Position numbers and translations under genes: made by a program. This document shows positions 1 to 11,235 of a stretch of 64,000 bases of DNA, in pieces (the first letter of the stretch is position 1; each line of letters begins with the position of its first letter). This DNA comes from Physcomitrium patens. Taxonomy: Eukaryota; Streptophyta; Bryopsida; Funariales; Funariaceae. The stretch spans positions 2,289,069 through 2,353,068 of the forward strand of contig NC_037265.1 in assembly GCF_000002425.4 (NCBI RefSeq), written 5' to 3'. The notes under the pieces are model-generated. The model was not told where the DNA came from. It did not search any database and was given only the letters and a program-made list of their open reading frames with translations.

Positions 1-1039
1 TCCAAAGTAGTACTAGCAGTGGCGATGTTATAAAAGTTGAGTATTTGGATCCTTGATTAAGCTGTTGAGTGATAGTTTTCTAACAAACTTATAATAGTAT
101 TGGTAAATCTTATAATTATCTTGCACTAGCATTAATTGTAGTTGATATTGAGTTGTAGCACTTATGGCTTGGCAACTGCAAATTATAAGGAAGAGGCAGC
201 ATAAGTTGTTGAAGAATATAGGAGATTTTTAGTGAAAGAAACTTGTGCCAAGTATAGTAAGATAGCCTCAAACTTAGATAATATTCACAACCATCGAGAT
301 TCTATCATGTAAGCTTGATCTTAAAACAAAAATCTAATTGAGTTGTATTATTTATTCTTGATTATTTTTTTGATCACATTGTTATTTTTTTATTATTATT
401 TTTTGAAGATTTATATTTTTTTACCTTTGACTTTTATAATTAGATCAATATTTGAGTTAATTATTGCCTTAAATATTCAATTTCATCTTTATTACAAAAA
501 ATAGCCATGATAGGTACTTTTAAGTTGAGACTTCATATAAAACTAAATTTAGTATGATATTTTGATTGTAACAAGCTGATAATACCTAAAAATTTAAAAT
601 AGAGTATGCAGTATTAGGAATAGAATGATTTGTTCATTGAAGTCATAGAAAGAGAGTGATGGCAAGTGTGTCTTACAAAGTGCTCCTTTTACATAGAAAG
701 CATTGTTATGAAAGATAGCTAATCATCTTGGAAATTTCTTCTAAGTGAAACAAAATTTGAAACATATCCCAATTTTCTAAGAATATTACACATCTAGAAT
801 CGGGCATCAATTCAAAGAGGAATAATAAGGCAATTGAGTACCTCCAACAATAGGAGGTCCATTGGAGTAATGTCAAAAGGATCTAAGCCTTCATTAAGAT
901 CCTTACTAATTAGGAAAATAAAATAAAATGCAATTGAATACAAGTTTTAGAATGATTAGGATAAAAAAATTGAGCAATTAAGGTTGAAAATCAACCATTT
1001 TTAACAAATTTCTATCAATGATTTAAAACAATAGTTGAT
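1..1039. other. AT-rich stretch without a recognisable gene
   Basis: No open frame of useful length and no recognisable protein motif on either strand. The stretch is probably old transposon debris, since it runs directly into a dispersed repeat and a gypsy fragment. I see nothing that can be named here. Confidence 0.5.
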
Positions 1040-1590
1040 GTATTTTCGTAAATAAAAATTGATCAAAAATGGATGTTTTTTTTATTTATAGATGAAAATT
1101 TATTCATAGATGAAAATTTATTATAGATGAAAGTTAAAATTTGGATGAATTTTTATTAAATAATTAAATAAAAAGAAACAAAAAATAGAATAAAATAAAA
1201 TAAATAATTTCTTCTTAAATATGTGTAGCTTTTGTATTGTCGTTTGGCTTATATGGTGGATTTTGATTGTTTGAAAGTGAATTTAATTTTTTAAGAGATT
1301 AATTTTTCTTAACAATATGTAGGAAGAAGATTTTATTGAATCATTCATAAGTTAGTTAATAGTTTTGAATTAGATGAAATCACCTACAAGGATGGTTTAT
1401 TTTATTTTATAATTAAAATTTTATTAAATTCTTTAGATATTAAATCAAATATTAATCAATAATTTTTAGAATATTAAAATAATTAAAATATTTTAAAATT
1501 AAAACAAGCTTCAAAATTTTGAAGTTTTATTTTATTTTACAATAGATTTTAAATTTTTTCTATAGACGTAGAATTAATATTTTTGTGAAA
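1040..1590 (+). repeat. Dispersed repeat R1, copy 1
   Basis: This stretch resembles 54560-55170 in the same orientation. Shared landmarks are repeated 'gatgaaa' words followed by an 'aatagaataaaa' tract, and about 250 bases later the word 'taaatcaaa' followed by 'taatcaat'. No protein is encoded. In both places a chromovirus fragment starts directly downstream. It may be an LTR or non-autonomous element of another family; its ends are not defined. Confidence 0.45.
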
Positions 1591-1935
1591 GTATGAAATT
1601 TCTACTCTAAGAATGTTGACAAGTTTGTGAAGATCTAAAATAGTTATAAATCTATTTTCACTTCCATCAAGTATAGCATCTATGATTTTTCTTTTTATTT
1701 TAAATAATTTAATAAATCCTCAAGTTTAATTAGAGGAGGATAATTTGCAACATCTAATATCAAATAAAAATTTCTACAAAGAGAGGTAATCCGCTCTTTT
1801 TAAGAAAAAATTTGTATTAAAAAACTAAACAATTTGTTTAAAGATGCATAATCTGTAATCTTTAAAATACAACAAATAAAATAGGATAATCTACTCACTT
1901 CTAAAAAAAAGATAAGAACAATGAATTAGCAATCT
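1591..1935 (-). mobile_element. Chromovirus copy B, decayed gag leader region
   Basis: On the minus strand this corresponds to the start of gag and the untranslated leader of the complete copy at 3243-9699 (compare 8815-9139). Both share the stretch encoding 'AT.ADLHDLVNTLK'-like residues and the 'ggataatc.actca' leader repeats. The frame is broken by indels and AT drift. The remainder of the element (pol and the other LTR) is absent, so this is a truncated 5' end attached to the LTR at 1936-2481. Confidence 0.65.
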
Positions 1936-2481
1936 TGTCAAGTTGTCAAAGATATGAATCTCAAAAAAAAATCTCAATATATTCTTCTATCATTCAAAAA
2001 GACTAAAAAATCATCCAAAGGTAATAATATATTGAAGTAGAATGTCTACTGCCAAAGACAAGAAGATTAGAAAGTCTTGAAATAAGACTATAGACTAAAA
2101 AGGCATTGATAAGAATGAAGGAAGCTTCAATTCTTGTCTTTGTATATACTCTCTAACTAAGAATTATGTCACAATATTCTATAAGACCTCTAATGCATGT
2201 TAACTTTATTAAACACATGACTTAATTTATAAAGTAAGTTATCTATTTGTACACCACATTGTTAACTTCTTCTATAAGCTATTAACACGTGTGTCACGTG
2301 GCTAACTTGTTGACTAAGTTTTTAGCCTACCAATTAACTATAAACATGTGTAAAATCAAAACAGTATCTATAAAGCTTTTAAAAAGATTTTTTAGAAGGT
2401 TTTATAAAATTAATTTATTTTTACTTACTTCTATTTAATTATATAGGCAATTATTGGAATAAATATGTATGTCCATGACAA
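1936..2481 (-). repeat. Chromovirus LTR, copy B (5' LTR in element sense)
   Basis: On the plus strand it begins TGTCAAGTTGTCAAAGATATG and ends GTCCATGACA, matching the two LTRs of the complete copy along the full length, with many C/T and G/A differences. The internal side, to the left, continues into a gag leader. The right side (2482 onward) lacks the polypurine tract seen at the other end of complete copies, which fits an element boundary. Confidence 0.75.
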
Positions 2482-3081
2482 TCTATCAAATAGACATAAA
2501 AACAACTTTCTTCATTAAATTCTTCTAAAAAAAAATCTATATATAAATACTCAATGTAATTAAATTATTAGGCCCCAATCTTGTATATTATCTCCAAAAG
2601 GTAATTTGCAACATCAAGTAATTATCTCAAGAGTGGTTCCACATGATTGATGGATTCTTAACTACTTTTGATTTTATCAATTCTATTGTAAATTAAAATT
2701 CTTATTATCTTAGTTGCAGCTCCAACTTTGTGATTTTTACTTTGTATATAGATAATACAATGATTATTAATAATAATTTATTCCTTTAGCAATCTATGAA
2801 AAAAAATACTTCTGTCATGATTCTTTTTATTTGACCTAAACAAGGTTCATTACACTTCCAATCTTAAAGTCACTTGTAATATTTAACAAAGATAGCTCCA
2901 CATTACATAAGATTTATATCTAAAATAAAAGTTGGTGGAATTTAATTTTTTTAATTTTCAATACCTTTTATCCTTATACTCAAACTATTTACAATCGACT
3001 GTCTCTTTACACTAGTTGTCATCTCTATATTTTTTATTTTTCTATATGCTATTGTTATTAATTCCTTCAATTTGGCCAATA
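2482..3081. other. AT-rich spacer
   Basis: No gene, motif or clear repeat recognised. It separates the truncated chromovirus B from the Tc1-type transposon. Confidence 0.5.
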
Positions 3082-3083
3082 TA

Positions 3084-3242
3084 CATTGACTCAAAAAACT
3101 AATTTAATGTTGATATATTTTGAAAAGAATGATATATTATAAATGAATTGTAGTAAATAATGACACGTGGTTTGTATAATAAATAAAATACTCCTTTATA
3201 GCTATCAAATGAACCTAGGTTGAAAAGAATCTATTAGATAAT
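3084..3242 (+). repeat. Left terminal inverted repeat of Tc1-type element, outer part
   Basis: Aligns almost base for base with the reverse complement of 11303-11461, including the block GTAAATAATGACACGTGG. The repeat stops abruptly at 3242 where the chromovirus LTR begins and resumes at 9700. Confidence 0.85.
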
Positions 3243-3804
3243 TGTGGAACTATATCAAGGATATGAACTCCAAAGAAAGATAATCTCAATATACTCTTGG
3301 GTCATTCAAAAATACTTAGAAATTACTCAAAGGTGATAATATATTGAACTAGAATGGCTATTTCCAAAGATTAAAAAATATGATGACTCTTAAAACTAGA
3401 CTGGAAATAAGAAAGGAGTTGACGAGAGTGAAGAAGGCTTCAGTCTTGTCTCTATATATACTATCTAACTAGGGGCTATATGGCAATGTTCTATAAGACC
3501 TCTAATATGTATTGACTTTATAGGATACTTGTCTTGACTTATAAGACAAGTTTTTCTATGTGTAGGCTACATAGTTAGCTTGATCTTTAAACTAACAACA
3601 TGTGTGGCACATGGCCAACTTTTTGACTACGTTTCTAATCCAAAAAGTCAATTAAAGACATCTATGAAGTCAAAGCAGCGTCTATAAAGCTTCTAGAAAG
3701 CTTCCATATCAAATAGTATAGAATTAACTTATTTTTATCTACTTTTATTTACTTCTACTTATTTATATATGTAATTACTAGCTTACATGAGTATGTCCAT
3801 GACA
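3243..3804 (-). repeat. 3' LTR of chromovirus A
   Basis: In element sense it starts TGTCATGGACATAC and ends AGTTCCACA, that is TG...CA. It matches 9140-9699 over the full length. Differences between the two are scattered and mostly transitions, as expected after long methylation in a plant genome. Confidence 0.85.
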
Positions 3805-3820
3805 TTACCTCCCTTTCTAG
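3805..3820 (-). other. Polypurine tract of chromovirus A
   Basis: The minus strand reads CTAGAAAGGGAGGTAA directly before the LTR start TGTCATGG. This primes plus-strand DNA synthesis in LTR retrotransposons and fixes the element's orientation. The same tract is recognisable at 50733-50748 next to copy C. Confidence 0.75.
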
Positions 3821-4379
3821 GGATAAGTTCCATGAAGAGGGATCATCATATGCTGAGGAAATCTATGATGCGACGAATTGTATCTACATACTCTGATCTT
3901 TGTTCTCTTCGAAGATGATTGATAGGACCTTTTAACCATCAGTAGTGTTCCATATTAAGGCGAGAAGACCACCCAATTATTTGATCGTTGTTGAGACATT
4001 CATAACTTCCTTCGAATAAAATATTTGGAATACCATTAGGAATTGTTCCTACCTCTAGTAAAATCACCAAACATCTGGAGTCCCTTCCAAGGTCGTGATA
4101 TCAAACACGTTGTATCTCACCATCTATTCAAGGAAGAATATGTCATTCTTGAAGATCTTCATCTCGATTGCGTCATCTTGAAGGTTGTGACAATCGTAAT
4201 ATCTTGTCCGGCAGGTCAGCAAATGAAGGCTCTTGAATCAAATCTGTTGGTTGTTGATTCTCCACCTCCTTAGTGTCACAACTATAAAAAAGCTACAAAT
4301 AAGGATTGAAAGTGAAAGTAGAATGTTATCTTTTCTAGATCTTGTTTCGTTAATAAAAAATATTTTTATCTTGATTTTG

Positions 4380-5865
4380 ATGGATGTCGTCGATGAAAAG
4401 CCTCCACTGCCTTTGCTGCATTTACAAGATTCTTTACTGGCTCTCATGTGCATTCACTAATATCATATCCACACCAATGGATAAGATATTCTAATTTATT
4501 TTGGCACTGCCTTGAATCTAAGACTTCTTCCACTTGAAACACTTCATTATTATTCACTTCTATAGGAAGAGGTGGAGCTTGTCTTCTTCTTAGTATGTCC
4601 ACTATCTTGTATGGTTCAAGAAGAGACACATGGAATACTGGATGGATTTTCATTGACTCCGGTAGATGTAAACGATATGCAACTGGATTGATTTGTGTAG
4701 AAATAGAAAATAGTCCAAGCCTTTGATAGTCCAACTTGTCACAAAGATGAGTGGTCTTGATATTGCAATGAAGTAACCATACTTTATCGCCCATGTACAA
4801 TGGTGGTTGTTCTTTTTGATAGACATCTGCATTTATCTTTTGTTGTTCTTGAGCTTCTTTTAATTATTCATATCATATTGTATGTAACTCTGACAATCGA
4901 TTTGCCATATCTTCTGCCCCAAGATTATCAACTTTTGAAAAAGCAAACATGTCAAGTCGTGAATGATAACTATAATTGATAAAGAAAGGTATTTATTGCA
5001 TAGAACAATGTACTATATTATTATAAGCAAACTCTGCCAATGGTACAAGAGTTGTCCAATCATCTTATTGATAGTTGATGGTATATCTTAAGTATTGCTC
5101 CAAGACTTGGTTTACGCGCTCTATCTGTCCATCAGTTTGAGGATGAAAAGTCGAAGATAGTTTTATATCCACTTGTATAATCTTAAAAAGGATTTTCTAA
5201 AATCTTGATATAAATTGAGTTTCTATATCCAATATAATATCCTTTGATAATCCATGATAGCGATAGATATTGTCAATAAAAAGCTTAGCTGTTTCTTCAT
5301 CCGTGATGGATTTTGTAAATGGCACAAAATGTGCCATCTTGGTGAAGCGATATACTATCACAAATATAGAGTCATAAAAACCTGAGCTTGGAAGATTTGT
5401 GATGAAGTCCATAGAAACAGAAGACCATGGTTGTTTTGGAATGGATAATGGCTGAAGAAGTCCAAAAGGTCGATGAAGAGGAGTTTTTGATCTTGAACAA
5501 ACATCACATGATTGTACAAAATCTTTGATTGCCTTCCACATTTGAGGCCACCAAAAATCCCTAAATATCAACTCTAAAGTCTTATTGTATCCAAAATGTC
5601 CTGCTGCTAGAAAGTCGTGATGAGCTTGAAGAACACGTAAACGTGCTTCTCCTTCTCAAACATATAGGCGTCCTTTGAAATAGAGTAGGTTGTTCTTGAA
5701 CTTGAATTTAGAGGGATCATGAGATTTAGAAAAATTATTCTTAATATTATGAATAAGAGGATCTGAAGACATACTTAACTCGACTTGCTTGAGAAAAGTT
5801 AAATCAACAATCAATGTCGATTTTATTGCTCGAAGATGAAATTGCTCTGGCTTCAAGAGAACCAT
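4380..5865 (-). pseudogene. Chromovirus A integrase and chromodomain (decayed)
   Basis: Read on the minus strand from 5865 down. A segment with 'FKNNLLYFKGRLYV' is followed by an H2C2 zinc motif (HHDFLAAGHFGYNKT ... CDVC). The integrase core follows, with 'SMDFITNLPSSGFYDSIFVIV' around the first acidic residue and 'DIETQFISRF' around the second, where the family usually has a DxG form. After a broken connecting region, 4800-4380 encodes the C-terminal module: 'HPVFHVSLLEPY' and then a chromodomain, 'VEEVLDSRQCQNKLEYLIHW' continuing 'CGYDISECT', a stop, and 'EPVKNLVNAAKAVEAFHRRHP'. A chromodomain steers integration towards marked chromatin. Several stops make it non-functional. Confidence 0.85.
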
Positions 5866-5997
5866 TCTTTATTACTGAAAAGTTGCATCTTCTTCTTTTA
5901 GTGCAAGATAAGAACGTCTAGAGAAGGCATTGGACAAACCTTATTATTTTCTTGATCGATAAGTGATGATGAACTCGAATCTTGATAAAGACATGCT

Positions 5998-7860
5998 TCA
6001 ATAAACTTGATGACGATTTAATATACAAGCTGATATGAAATACTCGAGGTTTTTATGATTTGTATACACGGTGATTGGATTTGAGGTGCCTTTTAGATAA
6101 TGATGCCATTCTTGAAATGAATCCATAATTACAAGAAGCTCTTTATCGTGGATTTCATAGTTAATCTTGATTGCTGAAAATTTCTTGGAATGGAAAGCTA
6201 CTGGATGGAACTTGTCATCTGCTTCCATTTGTGACAAAATGACATCCAAGGTAAAATCTGATGTATCTATTTTTATAAAAAAATACCCTGGAGAAGTCGA
6301 CACAATATAAGATTGGTGTAGAAGTAAATTCCTTCTTTAAAGCATCAAATGCTACTTCAGTTTCTTTACTCCACTCAAATTTGTCTTTACAAGTCAAATC
6401 TGTAAATCGAACTTCAACTTGAAAAAAGTTCTTGATGAAGATTCGATAGTAATTTGCAAAGCTCAAAATGCATTGCACATCTCATACTATTCTTGGAATC
6501 TTTCAATCTATGATAGTTTGGACCTTCTTGGGATCCATCATCAAGCCTTCGTTGAAAATGATGTATCCTAAAAAGTCAACTTGAGTAGTGTGGAATATAC
6601 ACTTTTCCAACTTAGTATATAAACTTGCATCTCTTAGTTTTTGTAACACACGACAAATATGGAGTTCATATTTTTCTGTATTTTTAGAGTAAATTAGAAT
6701 ATTGTCTAAATAACAAACGATAAAATCATCTAAAAATTCATGAAAAACATCATTCATAAGATGTTGAAACGTAGCTGGTGCATTTGTGAGTCTAAAAGGT
6801 ATGACATTATATTCAAAATATCCATACCAAGTTCGAAAAGCAATCTTCCATTCATCTCCTTTTTTGATGGAGATCAAGTTGTATGCTCCTCATGGATCTA
6901 TTTTTGTGTAGATCTTTGCTTGATTGAGTTAATCAAAAAGTCCTGAAATCAAAGGTAAAGGATACCTATTTTTGATGGTGATCTTGTTAAGGCCCCGATA
7001 GTCTACGCACATCCATAGAAATCTATCTTTTTTCTTCACAAATAAGATTGGTGCTTCTATTAGAGATTTTCAATGGCATATAAAGTTTTTAGCCAAGTTC
7101 TCATCAATATACTCCTTTAATGCAGCTAACTCGTTTTATGATAAGCTATAGATTGGTCCAAATAGCGGTTGAGCTCCTTCTTTAAGATCAATTGAACAAT
7201 CATAAGGTCGATGATCTGGAAGAATATTTGCATTTTTCTTCTCAAAAACATCTTGGAATTCTTGATATTGACTAGAAATACCACTTGACATCTTTTCACT
7301 ATTTGAAATGGGCATGGCATTTATAGCAAAAGATGACCCCTCTTTGGTTGCATGTATGAAAGCTCTTGCCCCTACTAGTAAGGGCTTAGATACACTAGAC
7401 TTATGTATTTCTTCTTGATTAATAGAATTTCGAAATAAACTACTAGGAAAGTTAAGGTTACGAGAAATCCAATCTATTTGAGGATTGTACTTTTCTAAAC
7501 AAGATAGTCCTAAAATGACTGGATTCAAAGGAGATCGTATCACATTAAATATTATTACACTATTAGGATCTTTAATTACTACATCTAAAGGAATTGTCTC
7601 ATGGGTAACATCACTAGAAGACAACAAATGACCATCTATGACTTCTATATGTACAGGTTTGATTCTCTTGACTAACAATATTTCTTCTTTTTTAATAAAG
7701 TCTTCGTCTATGGAAAAAGTTGAGGCTCCTAAATCTAATAATATAAAGACTTAATGATTTTTGGATCCTAAACACACATCTATTGTAAAACAAGGTGAGG
7801 GATCTAAGGAGAGAATAAGACCTTGACTAGGTATTGTATATGGTTCCAATCGCACGATTC
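5998..7860 (-). pseudogene. Chromovirus A protease, reverse transcriptase and RNase H (decayed)
   Basis: Minus strand. The protease active site is recognisable as 'LLDLGASTFSID' near 7715, where the family has D-S/T-G-A, so the Ser/Thr is lost. The stretch to 7136 ends in 'VIRSPLNPVILGLSCLEKYN'. Reverse transcriptase follows: '[20 protein letters not shown]' near 7000, 'RLTNAPATFQHLMNDVF', and the catalytic box as YLDNILIYS near 6700, where YxDD would be expected. The RNase H region includes 'IDTSDFTLDVILSQ', 'FHSKKFSAIKINYEIHDKEL' and 'EWHHYLKGTSNPITVYTNHK'. Frame breaks separate these pieces. The loss of the second catalytic Asp alone would inactivate it. Confidence 0.88.
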
Positions 7861-8931
7861 CTATTGTAGTTGGAGGAACTCGTTTTTTGACACATTGTCT
7901 TCTTTTGCAATCGTACTCCTCATTTTGTGATTGCGTTGCTTCCTTGGACAATGTTGAGCAGTGTGTTTAGCTTCTCCGTAATATAGACATAAATCCTCTT
8001 GACGTCGTCGAGTCTTTGTTTGCTTCGTGAGGGGTTTAAAATGTACTGTATCAATTTGCATTGGCTCTAGCCTTGATGGAAAGATTTCCAAAAACTTAGA
8101 AGGTGTTGCCATGACTTGACTTGTTCCTCTCCAGCCATATCTTTGTTCTTGATGTCTTTCAAATAAACGATTATCACATGTAATAGCTTGAGTAATGAAT
8201 TATTCTAAAGAATCTATTTTTGGCATTGTCAATAATAAATCTTTGACATTATCCTTTAATCCATAACAAAATCGATTGATAAGGGCTTTATCATTCTAGT
8301 CCACATGACAAGCAAGACTTTGGAATTCAACAGCATACATGGTGGCTGAATGTGATCCTTGTCGTAGTGATACAAGCTTGGTCTCTACTACCTTTTTTGA
8401 TCACTTTTTCCAAATATAGTCATAAAATACTTCCAAAAATGAGTTCAAATCATAGAGTAGTCATGAATCTTTTTCCAACAAAGGTGCAAACTAAAAGAGA
8501 GCACTTCCAAATAGAAGTACGCCTATGAATCCAACTTGAGTAAATCCATCAGGGTATTGGAAAGGATGCAATCTTAAATAGAGTTTAACTTATTATAAAA
8601 ACCCTCAAAAACTTGATCTTGTTCCATCAAACTTTTCAAGCATACTAGTCCTTGCCTCCCTCGAGCTTATAGAAGCAAAACTCCCAAAATTTGGTTGCGA
8701 GGCTAATCGACTTGTTTCCTTCAAGTGCACAACTTCTTGGCGTAGACTCTGAACTTCTTCCATAGTAGTAGGAATATTGCTTCCATGGTTTGTATTGGTG
8801 ATGCATGAAATTTTGGTCTTAAGAGTGTTGACAAGATCATGAAGATCTGCAATAGTTGCAAATCTATTTTCACTTCTATCAAGTATAGTATCCATGATTT
8901 TTCCTTCCATAGACAACTCAAACGAATTCAA
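7861..8931 (-). pseudogene. Chromovirus A gag remnant
   Basis: The 5' part (8931-8605) encodes a hydrophilic stretch with 'MDTILDRSENRFATIADLHD' and a possible short coiled coil ('MEEVQSLRQEVVHLKE'). The 3' part (8112-7861) carries a nucleocapsid zinc knuckle, 'CLYYGEAKHTAQHC', in which the second Cys of the CCHC motif has become Tyr. Stops and frameshifts lie in between. Gag would form the particle that packages element RNA. Confidence 0.75.
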
Positions 8932-9139
8932 AAGTTAAATAAGAGGAGGGTAATCCACAACCTCTAAAAACAAATTCCACAAGGAAGGGTAATCCACTAT
9001 CTTTAAGGAAAAGATCAATGTTAGAAAATAAGTTTTTTTTTTTTAAAGGTGGGTAGTCCGCAACCTTCAAAATACAATAATAGAAGTGGGATAATCCACT
9101 CATTTCTAGAACAAGACAGAAATAATATGTTAGCATTCT

Positions 9140-9699
9140 TGTCAAACTATCAAGGATATGAACTCCAAAGAAAGATAATCTCAATACACTCTTGTATCAC
9201 TTAAAAATACTTAGAAATCACTCAAAGGTGATAATATATTGAACTAGAATGGCTATTGCCAAAGATTAAAAAATATGATGACTCTTGAAACTAGTCTGGA
9301 AATAAGAAAGGAGTTGACAAGAGTGAAGAAGGCTTCATTCTTGTCTCTATATATACTATTTAATTAAGGGCTACATGGCGACGTTCTATAGGACTTCCAA
9401 TATGTGTTGACTTTGTAGGACACTTGCCTTGACTTACAAGGCAATTTTTTCTACGTGTGGGCCACATAGTTAGCTTGGTCTTCAAGCTAACAACATGTGT
9501 GGCACATGGCCAACTTATTGACTACGTTTCTAATCCAAAAAGTCAATTGAAGATACCTATGAAGTCAAAGCAGTGTCTATGAAGCTTCTAAAAAGTTTTC
9601 ATATCAAATAGTATAGAATTAACTTACTTTTATCTACTTTTACTTACTTCTATTTATTTATATATGTAATTATTAGCTTATATGAATATGTTCATGATA
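9140..9699 (-). repeat. 5' LTR of chromovirus A
   Basis: On the plus strand it begins TGTCAAACTATCAAGG and ends TTCATGATA. It pairs with 3243-3804. The last bases have drifted from CATGACA to CATGATA. The Tc1-type inverted repeat resumes immediately after it. Confidence 0.85.
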
Positions 9700-9762
9700 A
9701 ACTATGACCAATCTAATTTAAAATAGTATTGAAATATTTTTTTGAATGTAGTATCTAATTTT
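9700..9762 (+). repeat. Left terminal inverted repeat of Tc1-type element, inner part
   Basis: The word CTATGACCAATCTAATTT and what follows match the reverse complement of the inner end of the right inverted repeat (11236-11300). It completes the left repeat interrupted at 3242. Confidence 0.82.
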
Positions 9763-10027
9763 TGGATTCTATCAATTACTCAACATTACAAAATTTATCA
9801 TCATTAAATTTATTATGAAAATATTATTACTAATCTAATGACATCATTAATGCTTATTAGTAGTTGTAAAAGTACCATTCTTAATGACAATTCCTTGTAG
9901 AGACTTATGCCAAATTACTACATTCTAGGACCTTCTAAAATCTTCTATAAATTTTTAAAATTCTAAATCTTTTATAAATTTCTAGATACTTATAGAATCT
10001 TCCATAATCTTTTAGAAAGTACTATAA

Positions 10028-10087
10028 ACTTCTAGAAGTCTCTTTAGACTTCTAGAAGCTTTTTTAGACTTCAAAAAACTTCCATAG
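10028..10087 (+). repeat. Three 20-bp tandem units in front of the transposase
   Basis: Units start at 10028, 10048 and 10068. The first two read ACTTCTAGAAGTCTCTTTAG and ACTTCTAGAAGCTTTTTTAG; the third is more diverged. Each of the first two contains the palindrome TTCTAGAA, an inverted pair of the nTTCn blocks used by heat-shock factors. They lie about 35-95 bp upstream of a TATA box, where promoter elements would be expected. Confidence 0.7.
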
Positions 10088-10121
10088 AGAACACTATAGA
10101 CTTCTATAACCTTCATTATAG

Positions 10122-10130
10122 TATAAATAG
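10122..10130 (+). promoter_or_regulatory. Probable TATA box of the transposase
   Basis: TATAAATAG lies about 80-110 bp before the first recognisable transposase codons and just after the 20-bp repeats. It is inside the DNA transposon, outside the nested retroelement. Position and sequence are good; function is inferred. Confidence 0.5.
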
Positions 10131-10203
10131 AAGTCTTTGCAACCACTTTTGTTATCAATTTCATTCTTTGTCTTTAATCTTAATATATTTTTTATTATAT
10201 TCA

Positions 10204-11231
10204 TTTGTCCTTCACAATTTCTTGAACAACTATGAAATCCATTCTCACTCTCTCTAAGACAACATCACCTTTGTTCTTCTTTATTTTCAAAAATCTTATG
10301 GCCAAATTACTTCTAAACTTCGTTGCATTAAAGTTACTATCTCTAAGCTAGCAAAAAATTTCATTTTTAATAAAAAAAACCTTAAATTAAGTACACCAAA
10401 GAAGCTCATTGTAGTAGATGAAAGAGCAATCATTTGCCAAATTAACACTTAGAAGGCTGAAAATACTATTGAGGTTGCTAAAAACCTTAACAATATTATC
10501 AATAATCCTATGTCAACTAAAACCATTTGAATGTTTTCAAGAAATAGAATATAAAAGTCATAGTGGAGAAAAAAAAGCCACTATTATCTACTTGCTATTG
10601 GAAACAATACTTGGATTTTGCTATGAAGTATGAAGAATGGACTATGAAGATTTAGAAGAGGGTTATTTGGTTAGATGAGAAAAAAATCAACAAAATTTGG
10701 ATTAAATGGCAAAAAATAGATGCAAAAATAAAAATGCCAGTTCTTGCTTAATAAGAAGATCAAAGAAATATCTAAGCATGAAAGTAGAAATATAATGGTA
10801 TGGAGTTGAAAGGATGGCAGATGTTGGGGGGAGGATGGATTCCAAGCAATTTGTAGAAATTCTTGAAAAAAAACATACTCCCTATTATTAAAGAATCTGG
10901 TATTTTTAAAGAAGAGGTGATTTTTTAGCAAGATAACGACTCCAAGCATGATTCAAAACTAGCTTGGAAGTGGTTTGATCATCATGGGATTAAAGTAATA
11001 GATTGGCCTACTCAGCCTCCTGATCTTAATTCCATTGAACATCTTTGGGAGCACCTCAAATGCCAGTTCAACACTTGGAAGATAAAACCAAAGGAAGTTT
11101 AAAAATTATGAGAAAGAATAGCTGTAAAATGAAATAATATTGAAGCAATTTTATGCCAAAAGTTAATAGAAAGTATGCCTAGGAGGTTGGAAGCAGTTAT
11201 CAAGGCCACAGGAGGTCCTACAAAGTACTGA
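10204..11231 (+). pseudogene. Tc1-type DD34E transposase (decayed)
   Basis: The N-terminal helix-turn-helix region is readable as 'LYFQKSYGQITSKLRCIKVT' followed by 'STPKKLIVVDERAIICQI'. In the catalytic part I see 'RVIWLDEKKINKIW' near the first Asp, 'NIMVWS', and 'GVGRMDSKQFVEILEKNILP' across a frameshift. The second Asp lies in 'QQDNDSKH' (its first Asp) and the Glu in 'DLNSIEHLWEHLK', with 34 residues between them, hence DD34E. The frame ends 'GGPTKY' and TGA at 11229-11231. Several stops and at least one frameshift occur, so it is inactive. The enzyme would have bound the long inverted repeats and cut and pasted the element into TA sites. The assignment to the Tc1/mariner superfamily is secure; the exact family is not. 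Confidence 0.88.
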
Positions 11232-11235
11232 TATA

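Larger units (their letters stand above)
3243..9699 (-). mobile_element. Ty3/gypsy chromovirus, copy A (complete but dead)
   Basis: Two LTRs of about 560 bp bound 5.3 kb of internal DNA whose coding sense is the minus strand. The order is 5' LTR (9140-9699), gag with a zinc knuckle, protease, reverse transcriptase, RNase H, integrase with a C-terminal chromodomain, polypurine tract, then 3' LTR (3243-3804). That order and the chromodomain place it with the plant chromoviruses. All domains are broken by stops and frameshifts and several catalytic residues are changed. I could not recognise a tRNA primer binding site next to the 5' LTR or a clean target duplication. It sits inside the left inverted repeat of a Tc1-type transposon, so it arrived later. 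Confidence 0.9.

Noticed and set aside
9100..9139. tRNA primer binding site of chromovirus A
   Set aside because: The bases next to the 5' LTR do not resemble the 3' end of the usual primer tRNAs closely enough to call one.
3236..9704. Target site duplication of chromovirus A
   Set aside because: The flanks ATAAT and AACTA do not match. Decay at the LTR edge prevents a firm call.
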